A DNA stretch of 11,794 nucleotides from the NCBI GenBank assembly GCA_947490035.1, contig CANLGS010000049.1, positions 1 to 11,794 on the forward strand, read 5' to 3'. Position 1 is the stretch's first letter, and every line of letters starts with the position of its first letter. Below the pieces are notes generated by a model, which was given only the letters and a program-made list of their open reading frames with translations, did not search any database and was not told the origin of the DNA. This DNA is from Gemmataceae bacterium (lineage in GTDB: Bacteria > Planctomycetota > Planctomycetia > Gemmatales > Gemmataceae). Made by a program: the position numbers and the translations under genes. Of this stretch, positions 1-5,924 are shown piece by piece.

Positions 1-2
1 AG

Positions 3-199
3 TGTAGTCATCACGCTCCGCGTGATGTCGTCTTCATGTTTCGCGTCGCGAAGACATCACGCGGAGCGTGATGACTACATTCTCATCACGCTCCGCGTGA
101 TGTCGTCTTCATGTTTCGCGTCGCGAAGACATCACGCGGAGCGTGATGACTACATTCTCCAGCGGGCGAAGACATCACGCGGAGCGTGATGACTACATT
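3..199. repeat. Tandem array of nested palindromes downstream of nuoL (2.5 copies)
   Basis: A 75-base period repeats: bases 8-84 recur at 83-159, and a partial third copy (right half only) lies at 166-199. In copy 1 the arms at 3-29 and 53-79 are perfect 27-base inverted repeats. Each arm contains its own small hairpin: ATCACGC and GCGTGAT around a three-base TCC/GGA loop. The 23 bases between the arms hold a further hairpin (TTCGCG-T-CGCGAA, 40-52). The array ends two bases before the nuoL stop codon and fills the whole spacer visible here. No U-tract follows on the transcribed strand. It may be a REP/BIME-like cluster; its family is not identified. Confidence 0.93.
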
Positions 200-201
200 T
201 C

Positions 202-2154
202 TTACCGCGTAATGCGGAACACGACGAACGCCAAGAACACGCTCACGCCCAGCGCCATCGACAGCGCGTAGAACTGAACCAGCCCGTTTTGGATCGGCCG
301 CACCCAGTGACCGAGCAATCGCGGGATGGCGGAGATCAGCCGCGCCATTGCGTCGAGGAACCCGTCGAACACGCGGGCGAGGAACGCGAACACCTCCGCC
401 GGTTTCACCAGCGCCGCGTGGTACACCTCGTCCACGTACAGCTTCTTCCGCGACAGCTCGAACACCTTCGCCATGCCGGGGGGCGCCTTCTCCGCGCCGC
501 CGTTGCGGTACAGCGCGAACGCGAGGCCGATGCCGCCGAGCGCGAGGGCCGCGCTCACGCCCGCGATCACCCAGTTGAAGTGGTGCGCCACCTCCTTCGC
601 CGGGGTCGGGCCGCGCGCCAGCGCGAGCGACGGCGTGCCGCCGAGGAAGTCGCTGAACGCGTGCGTGAACGGTTCGAGCGCGATGCCCACGAACAGCGCG
701 CCGACCGCCAGCACGAGCAGCGGGATCGTCATCGACGGCGGCGATTCGTGCGCGTGGTGGCCGGCTTCGTGCGGGATGCGCTCCGGTCCCCAGAAGGTCA
801 GGAAGTACGCGCGGAACGTGTAGAACGCGGTCATGAACGCCGTCAGACACGCGACCAGCAGCAGCGTGAAATAACCCACGGAGAACGGGCCAGTCGTTTC
901 GCTCGCGGCGGCCAGCGACTCCAGAATCAGGTCTTTGCTCCAGAACCCGGAGAGTAGTGGGACGCCCGCGAGGGCCGCCGCACCGCACAAGAAGGTGAGG
1001 TGCGTGGTCGGCAGCACCTTGCGGAGTCCGCCGAACTGCCGCACGTCGATCACGCCGCCCATCGAGTGCATCACGCTGCCGGCCGCGAGGAACAGAAGCG
1101 CCTTGAAGAACGCGTGCGTGAACAGGTGGAACATCGCCGCCGTCACCGCGAACGTCGGGCTGATCGTGCCCGCCGTGCCGAGCGCCATGAACATGAACCC
1201 GAGTTGGCTGACGGTCGAGTACGCGAGAATACGCTTCAAGTCGGTCTGCGCGAGCGCGATGAACGCGGCGAGCAGCGCCGTGATTCCGCCGATCCACGAG
1301 ACGATGATCTGCGCGTCGGGTGCCAGCGCGAACAGCGGCGCACAGCGGGCGAGCAGGTACACGCCCGCGGTCACCATCGTCGCGGCGTGGATCAGCGCGC
1401 TAACGGGCGTCGGGCCTTCCATCGCGTCCGGCAACCAGACGTACAGCGGGAACTGCGCGCTCTTGCCGACCGCACCGCAGAACAGCAGCAGGCACGCGAC
1501 CGTGAGCTGCGTAGGGTCGGGGGGGAATGTTTGAATGTAACGGAACAGGCCCGGTAGGTCGGTGGTCCAGCCGCCGAGTTTCCACAGCAGGAAGATGCCG
1601 AGCAGCAACCCGGTGTCGCCGAGGCGCGTGAACAGGAACGCCTTTCGCGCCGCCGCCGCCGCCGCCGGCTTCTCGTAGTAGTAGCCGACGAGCAGGTACG
1701 AACACAGGCCGACGCCTTCCCAGAACGCGACGAGCAGGAAGAAGTTGTTCGCCAGCACCAGCCCGCACATGCTGAAGACGAACAGCGCCATCACCGCGAA
1801 GAACCGCGGGAAGCCTTTGTCGCCCTTCATGTAGCCGCCGGCGAACACCGCGATCATCGTCCCGATGAACGTAATCATCGCGAGCATGATCGAGGAGAGC
1901 GGGTCCACGGTGATCGCGAACCGGGCCACCACCTTGCCGGCCGCGAACCACGTGATCGGGTGGGATTCGTCGCGCCCGCCGTCCATCACCTTCACGAGCA
2001 ACAGCAGCGCGACCACGGCCGCGCTACCGCACGCGACGATCAGCGGGACGTGCGCGTACCTCTTCAGCGGCGTGAGCGCGGAGAGCGCCGCGACCAGGCT
2101 CGCGGCCAGCGGCAGCACAAGGATGACGAGTGCGAGGGTGATCGTGTCAGACAC
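202..2154 (-). CDS. nuoL: NADH-quinone oxidoreductase subunit L (NuoL), proton-pumping antiporter-like subunit
   Basis: Distal membrane-arm subunit of complex I, a Mrp-antiporter-like proton channel. The start is taken as GTG at 2154 because a full GGAGGT lies eight bases upstream (2163-2168); this gives 650 aa, close to the usual 610-660. A TTG start at 2229 would add 25 arginine-rich residues that do not look like NuoL. Channel residues are all in place: Glu146 (in WEGVG), Lys231, His256, Lys351 (HAFFKALLFL) and Lys407 (SGFWSKD), matching the E. coli Glu144, Lys229, His254, Lys342 and Lys399 positions. About 14 membrane helices are followed by a C-terminal region (about 510-650) that fits the long lateral helix and its terminal anchor helix. 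The start overlaps the nuoK end by 8 bases, suggesting coupled translation. The stop (TAA at 202) lies two bases from a palindromic array. Confidence 0.97.
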   Translation of the reverse strand: MSDTITLALVILVLPLAASLVAALSALTPLKRYAHVPLIVACGSAAVVALLLLVKVMDGGRDESHPITWFAAGKVVARFAITVDPLSSIMLAMITFIGTMIAVFAGGYMKGDKGFPRFFAVMALFVFSMCGLVLANNFFLLVAFWEGVGLCSYLLVGYYYEKPAAAAAARKAFLFTRLGDTGLLLGIFLLWKLGGWTTDLPGLFRYIQTFPPDPTQLTVACLLLFCGAVGKSAQFPLYVWLPDAMEGPTPVSALIHAATMVTAGVYLLARCAPLFALAPDAQIIVSWIGGITALLAAFIALAQTDLKRILAYSTVSQLGFMFMALGTAGTISPTFAVTAAMFHLFTHAFFKALLFLAAGSVMHSMGGVIDVRQFGGLRKVLPTTHLTFLCGAAALAGVPLLSGFWSKDLILESLAAASETTGPFSVGYFTLLLVACLTAFMTAFYTFRAYFLTFWGPERIPHEAGHHAHESPPSMTIPLLVLAVGALFVGIALEPFTHAFSDFLGGTPSLALARGPTPAKEVAHHFNWVIAGVSAALALGGIGLAFALYRNGGAEKAPPGMAKVFELSRKKLYVDEVYHAALVKPAEVFAFLARVFDGFLDAMARLISAIPRLLGHWVRPIQNGLVQFYALSMALGVSVFLAFVVFRITR

Positions 2155-2575
2155 TGGCAGGCACCTCCGCGTCCAACGGGGGGAGGGGCCGCGCGCCGGC
2201 CGGTGTGAGCGTCGGTTCCGGCTCCACAACCGGCCGGTCGAGCGGTTCGGCGTCGAACGTAGCGGGCACGCCGGTTTCGCGCAACTCCTGCCAGTCGGTC
2301 ACATCGAGCGACCGCCGCCGGCGGTACAGGCTGATGAACAGCGCCAGCGCGACGCCCGCTTCGCACGCCGCCACCGCGAGGATGAACAGCACGAACACCT
2401 GACCCTGCAAGTTCCCGTGGAACCGGGCGAACGCGACGAAGTTGATCGCGACGCCTTGCAGCATCATCTCGGCGCACAGGAACATCGTGATGAGGTTGCG
2501 CCGGGTGAGGAACCCGACCAGCCCGATGCCGAAGAGCGCCGCGGCGACCGCGAGGAAGTGCCAGAGCGTAATCAC
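2147..2575 (-). CDS. nuoK: NADH-quinone oxidoreductase subunit K (NuoK) with proline-rich tail
   Basis: Small three-helix membrane subunit of complex I that forms part of the proton path. The start is GTG at 2575, overlapping the nuoJ stop as GTGA (4 bases), with a G-rich stretch (AAGGGGG) nine bases upstream. The protein is 142 aa. Membrane helices lie at about 4-22, 28-49 and 58-84. Glu36 (in CAEMMLQ) and Glu72 (in ACEAGV) sit at exactly the E. coli NuoK positions that are needed for proton pumping. The family is usually about 100 aa; here a tail from about 91 to 142 is rich in Pro, Glu and Ala and has no recognisable domain. The end of the tail-coding sequence contains the GGAGGT ribosome-binding site of nuoL, so the two genes are tightly coupled. 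Confidence 0.96.
   Translation of the reverse strand: MITLWHFLAVAAALFGIGLVGFLTRRNLITMFLCAEMMLQGVAINFVAFARFHGNLQGQVFVLFILAVAACEAGVALALFISLYRRRRSLDVTDWQELRETGVPATFDAEPLDRPVVEPEPTLTPAGARPLPPLDAEVPASV
2163..2168 (-). promoter_or_regulatory. Shine-Dalgarno site of nuoL
   Basis: A full GGAGGT on the minus strand, eight bases before the GTG at 2154. It lies inside the nuoK coding sequence. It is the strongest ribosome-binding site in the window and decides the nuoL start. Confidence 0.85.
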
Positions 2576-3735
2576 TTGGCGACCCCCTTGCGGTGCGTGA
2601 TTGCGACCGCACCAATCACCGCGACGAGCAACAGCGTGCCGGCGAGTTCGATCGCGAGCAGGTGTTCGGAGTACAGCACGAACCCCAGCCCGCGGACGTT
2701 GCTCGCGGGCAGGTCGCCGGCGCCGCGGAGCAGCACGACCTCGTCTCGGAGCTTGCGCACTTCGGCCTTCGCACTGTCCACGTCGGGCTTCTCTCTCTGG
2801 AAGATTCGCGAGACGTTCTTGTTCAGTTGCGCGGTCTGCTCGCGCACGATCTCGGCGCGCCTGAGTACGTCGCGCGCCTGCTGGTCTTCGCGGAAGAGAA
2901 CGGCGGAATCGGTGCCGCTCTTCGCGGTTTTCTCCAGGCGCGTCGGGAGCGAACCGAGGCGAACCGCAGCCAGTTTGTCTTTGTCGGACGTGCCGACGAC
3001 GCCGTACAGGTCGTACTTGATCGGCGCGAATGCGACCTCGAACGCCTTCACTCGCTCGTCGCTCGCCGTGTGCGTGCTGGTGTCACCGTCGAGTTGCTTT
3101 TCCGCTTCCTCAAGCTTCGCCGCGATCTCGCCGAGCGCCTTCCGCTCTTCGGCCGTCAGCACGGGTGCGAGCAGGTGCGACGGCGTTGCGGCCTGGCTCG
3201 TCTGATGGAGCGTGAACAGCACCAGGCCCACGAACGCGAAGCCGGCGAACGCGCCGGAGAGCGGTTCGCGGCTGCGGTCGTTCTCGTCCGACGGACCTTC
3301 CGCGTGCGACAGCATCAGCACGAACAGGAACGTAACGATGATCGCGCCGGCGTAGATGATGACGGTCGCGGCCATCAGGAACGGGGCGGCGAGCAGCAGG
3401 AACAGCCCGCACGTGCTGAGGATCACGAACGCGAACGCGATCGCGCCGCGGGCCGGGTTCTTTTGCACGACGAGGACCGTCCCGAAGCCGAGCGCGCCGG
3501 CCGAGAACAGCGCGAAGAGGATCGTGCCGATGATGTCCGGCAGCGGGTTCCCGAAGTGGCCGTACAGCCACGCGCCGAAGATCGCGAGGGACGAGAGGAG
3601 GAGGGCGATGCCCGGACCGACGAACCGCCCGCGCGGGTTCGGCAGTAGCAGGAAGAACCCCGCTACGCCGAGCAGCGCGGCGAGGGCGATTTGCCCGCCG
3701 GTTTCCAGCGCGAACGATAGCGCGAACAGGTTCAT
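2572..3735 (-). CDS. nuoJ: NADH-quinone oxidoreductase subunit J (NuoJ), enlarged form
   Basis: Membrane subunit of complex I next to NuoK and NuoA. The start is ATG at 3735, since translation from there opens directly into a hydrophobic N-terminus; an upstream in-frame extension to 3792 looks non-coding. The protein is 387 aa against 184 for E. coli NuoJ. The core is clear: helices at about 70-90, 97-117, 121-143 (the conserved IIYAGAIIVTFLFV helix), 160-176 and 356-380 (YSEHLLAIELAGTLLL). Two things are extra. Residues 1-65 hold two further predicted helices (13-32 and 41-60). A hydrophilic loop of about 170 residues (177-349) lies between the last two core helices, with Lys/Glu/Arg-rich stretches at about 193-216 and 280-336 that look like coiled coil. 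Family topology would place this loop outside the cytoplasmic membrane (inference). The stop overlaps the nuoK start by 4 bases. Confidence 0.94.
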   Translation of the reverse strand: MNLFALSFALETGGQIALAALLGVAGFFLLLPNPRGRFVGPGIALLLSSLAIFGAWLYGHFGNPLPDIIGTILFALFSAGALGFGTVLVVQKNPARGAIAFAFVILSTCGLFLLLAAPFLMAATVIIYAGAIIVTFLFVLMLSHAEGPSDENDRSREPLSGAFAGFAFVGLVLFTLHQTSQAATPSHLLAPVLTAEERKALGEIAAKLEEAEKQLDGDTSTHTASDERVKAFEVAFAPIKYDLYGVVGTSDKDKLAAVRLGSLPTRLEKTAKSGTDSAVLFREDQQARDVLRRAEIVREQTAQLNKNVSRIFQREKPDVDSAKAEVRKLRDEVVLLRGAGDLPASNVRGLGFVLYSEHLLAIELAGTLLLVAVIGAVAITHRKGVAK

Positions 3736-3810
3736 GCGGACTTCGTGAAGGTTGTCACAAGCGAGACTGACAATGGTATATGAGGCGGGCAACCGGCGGC
3801 AGCGCGGAAA

Positions 3811-3873
3811 CGGTGAAGGGAGAGGGTGGGTGCGTTATCCCTGGCCGGATCGCCCACCCGCTCCCTTACGGTC
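3811..3873. repeat. Imperfect inverted repeat between nuoI and nuoJ
   Basis: Core arms of 15 bases at 3816-3830 and 3853-3867 pair with one mismatch (AAGGGAG-A/C-GGGTGGG). Looser similarity extends outward on both sides, to about 3791 and 3892. The right arm overlaps the nuoI stop codon (3866-3868), and the last residues of NuoI are encoded by the flanking sequence. The remaining bases up to the nuoJ start (3736-3810) show no other feature. Confidence 0.7.
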
Positions 3874-4444
3874 GCGGTTCACCCGGCGGTGCTTCGCTCG
3901 CCACACTCAACCTTCCGGCTTGCGTGCGCACCGGGTCGGTTCCGGCCTTCGTAGTCGTGTCGAACACGCTTAACAGCTTCTCCTTGTCGAACACCATCTG
4001 TTCGCGGCTGAAGCCGGTGAGGTCGTAGAGCGTGGTGAGTTCGATGGCGTCCACCGGGCAGGCTTCCTCGCACATGCCGCAGTAGATGCACCGCAGCTCG
4101 TCGATGACGAACGTCTCCGGGTACTTCTCGCGCCCGTCCTTCTGCCACTCGGCCGGCGCCGGCGCCGCGACGATGTCGATGCAGTGCGCCGGGCACGCGG
4201 TCGCGCACATGTAGCACGCCACGCACTTGACGCGGCCCGCCGCGTCGCGGTTGAGGCGATGGACGCCGCGATAGTTCAGCGGCATCGTCGGCTCTTGCTC
4301 CGGGTACTGCTCGGTGACCTTGCGGCTGATCATGTGGCCGAGCGTGGTCTTCAGCCCGTCGATGAGCGCGGGGATGTAGAGCTGCTCCCACAGCCCGAGT
4401 TTGGTCTCTTCCACCCACGCGACTTCGGATTCGGCGATCGGCAT
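3866..4444 (-). CDS. nuoI: NADH-quinone oxidoreductase subunit I (NuoI), 2x[4Fe-4S] ferredoxin-like subunit
   Basis: Carries the two tetranuclear clusters N6a and N6b that relay electrons through the connecting arm towards N2 and quinone. The start is ATG at 4444 with a weak TGGTGG just upstream, giving 192 aa (the family is about 160-220). The open frame continues upstream only through a palindromic element, so longer starts are rejected. Two ferredoxin motifs are intact: Cys74, Cys77, Cys80 with Cys84-Pro, and Cys119, Cys122, Cys125 with Cys129-Pro. The N-terminal part (about 17-66) has the family's amphipathic segment and the conserved LNYRGVHRL. The last dozen residues (VASEAPPGEPRP) are read from repeat-like DNA rather than from NuoI family sequence, and the TAA stop lies in the repeat. 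Confidence 0.96.
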   Translation of the reverse strand: MPIAESEVAWVEETKLGLWEQLYIPALIDGLKTTLGHMISRKVTEQYPEQEPTMPLNYRGVHRLNRDAAGRVKCVACYMCATACPAHCIDIVAAPAPAEWQKDGREKYPETFVIDELRCIYCGMCEEACPVDAIELTTLYDLTGFSREQMVFDKEKLLSVFDTTTKAGTDPVRTQAGRLSVASEAPPGEPRP

Positions 4445-4470
4445 GAACCACCAGTGCTTGCTGTTTACTC

Positions 4471-4530
4471 TTGTGGCACAGGCTTCCAGCCTGTGTTCCT
4501 TTACGCACAGGCTGGAAGCCTGTGCCACAA
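4471..4530. repeat. Perfect 25-base inverted repeat between nuoH and nuoI
   Basis: Arms at 4471-4495 and 4506-4530 are exact reverse complements, separated by a 10-base loop. Each arm contains a smaller palindrome (CACAGGCT and AGCCTGTG around TCC). It sits 6 bases after the nuoH stop and 26 bases before the nuoI start and takes up most of the 92-base spacer. Very similar sequences are, as far as I recall, abundant in planctomycete genomes. No U-tract follows on the transcribed strand. Confidence 0.96.
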
Positions 4531-4536
4531 ACTCAG

Positions 4537-5826
4537 TCACCGCCCCGCGTAGGTCACGCCGGCGGGCAGCCCCGGCGGCATCTTCTTCACCGCGCGCTTC
4601 GGGTTGGTGACCGTGCCCCGCGTGCGGGCGCCCAACATGCCGGCGCCCACGAACAGCAGCACGTTCACGCCACTCAGCACCAGAAGCGACCAGCCGAACT
4701 GCTTCACGAAGATCACCGCGACAAGGTTCAGCAGCGCCAGCGGGATCATGACCTTCCACGCGAGGTTCATCAGTTGGTCGAACCGGAACCGCGGGATCGT
4801 CCAGCGCACGAGTTGCGCGAAGACGCACAGCCCGACCATCTTGCCGCACAGGATCAGCAGCTTCAGAACGGCCGCGACGATCGGGTCACTGGACACCGAT
4901 TCCAGCCCGAACAAGCTCCACCCGCCGAGGAACAGCACCGCGACCATGAAGCTCGAGGCGACGAGGTGGATGTACTCGGTGAGGAGCATGAGGCCGAGCT
5001 TCAGCGAGCTGTACTCGGTGTGATACCCGCCAACGAGTTCCTGTTCGGCTTCCGGCAGGTCGAACGGCAGCCGGCTGTCTTCGGCGTAGGTGCTCGCGAG
5101 GAACAGCAACAGCGCGAGCGGCTGGAACAGCACAAACCACCACGCGCTTCCCAAACCGATGTGGCTCAACACCGGGTCGGACGCGGCGCCAGCACCTGCT
5201 TGCCACGCGATGATCTTCTCCGGGTTCAGCGAACCGACGATGATGAACACGCCCAGCACCGACATGCCGAGCGGGATTTCGTAGCTGACGATCTGCGCGG
5301 AACTCCGCAGCGAGCCGAGCAGCGAATACTTGTTGTTCGCACTCCACCCCGCGAGGATGACGCCGTACACCGCGAGCGAGCCGAGCGCGAAGAGGTACAG
5401 CACGCCGATGTCCAGCCCCGGCGCCAGCACGAAGTTGAAGCTCTCGCCGTAAGCCTTCTGCTGCGCCTCGAACGTCGCCATCGCGTTCGGCGTCGCCATT
5501 GCTACCGGGTCCGGCGGCGGGGTCGTTGCGCCGAACGGCACGACCGCGAGCGCCAGCAGCGCGGTTCCGACCGCGACCGCCGGCGCCAGCAGGTAGAAGA
5601 CCTTATCGACGTGGTCGGGGATGACTTCTTCCTTGAGGAAGAACTTGCCGCCGTCGGCGAGCGGCTGGAGCAGCCCGCCCGGCCCGACGCGGTTCGGCCC
5701 GATGCGGTCCTGCATCCACGCGGAGATTTTGCGCTCGCCGAGCGTGAGGTAGCCGCACACGCCGAGGATGCCCCCGATGAGGCCGACGATGACGATCGCG
5801 GTGATAGTGAGGTCGAAGGTCGGCAT
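4537..5826 (-). CDS. nuoH: NADH-quinone oxidoreductase subunit H (NuoH)
   Basis: Membrane subunit that forms the quinone entry chamber at the junction of the two arms of complex I. The start is ATG at 5826, giving 429 aa; no clear Shine-Dalgarno is visible, and a palindrome begins 11 bases upstream. The signature GERKISAWMQDRIGPNRVGP (about 30-49) continues into LLQPLADGGK, and the acidic quinone-site loop AEDSRLPFDLPEAEQELVGG (248-267) runs into YHTEYSS. A third family block is RFRFDQLMNLAWK (346-358). E. coli NuoH is 325 aa. The extra length comes from a loop at about 100-130 (TTPPPDP onward), a loop at about 203-227, and a C-terminal extension with one more hydrophobic helix (about 379-398) and a basic tail. 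Confidence 0.96.
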   Translation of the reverse strand: MPTFDLTITAIVIVGLIGGILGVCGYLTLGERKISAWMQDRIGPNRVGPGGLLQPLADGGKFFLKEEVIPDHVDKVFYLLAPAVAVGTALLALAVVPFGATTPPPDPVAMATPNAMATFEAQQKAYGESFNFVLAPGLDIGVLYLFALGSLAVYGVILAGWSANNKYSLLGSLRSSAQIVSYEIPLGMSVLGVFIIVGSLNPEKIIAWQAGAGAASDPVLSHIGLGSAWWFVLFQPLALLLFLASTYAEDSRLPFDLPEAEQELVGGYHTEYSSLKLGLMLLTEYIHLVASSFMVAVLFLGGWSLFGLESVSSDPIVAAVLKLLILCGKMVGLCVFAQLVRWTIPRFRFDQLMNLAWKVMIPLALLNLVAVIFVKQFGWSLLVLSGVNVLLFVGAGMLGARTRGTVTNPKRAVKKMPPGLPAGVTYAGR

Positions 5827-5837
5827 AGGTTCGTCTT

Positions 5838-5924
5838 GGCGAGCGGGGGGCGTAAGCCCCCTGATTGCGTTTCAAGGCGTAATTGATCGACGAGCCATCA
5901 GGGGGCTTACGCCCCCCGCTCGCC
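5838..5924. repeat. Perfect 28-base inverted repeat between nuoG and nuoH, overlapping the nuoG stop
   Basis: Arms at 5838-5865 and 5897-5924 are exact reverse complements around a 31-base loop. Each arm folds on itself (GGGGGC and GCCCCC around a four-base GTAA/TTAC loop). The right arm overlaps the end of nuoG: the last five codons and the TAA stop (5907-5909) lie in it, with the TAA being part of the GTAA loop. The left arm ends 11 bases before the nuoH start. No U-tract follows on the transcribed strand. Confidence 0.96.

Noticed and set aside
1..199. CRISPR-like array
   Set aside because: Repeats are themselves large palindromes in 75-base tandem with no unique spacers; this is not a CRISPR layout.
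1865..3205. Long plus-strand open frame opposite nuoK, nuoJ and part of nuoL
   Set aside because: The translation is low-complexity, Arg/Ser-rich and matches nothing; it is antisense to genes with clear family motifs and is expected in high-G+C DNA.
4445..4849. N-terminal extension of NuoI upstream of ATG 4444
   Set aside because: The extra residues are translations of the 25-base palindrome and of the nuoH end read in another frame; the NuoI family begins near MPIAESEVAW.
4471..5886. Long plus-strand open frame opposite nuoH
   Set aside because: Arg/His/Gln-rich antisense translation; it also runs through the palindromes at both ends, and nuoH explains the region fully.
5838..5924. Rho-independent terminators at the stems between genes
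   Set aside because: None of the stems is followed by a U-tract on the minus strand, and termination inside an essential operon at seven points is unlikely.
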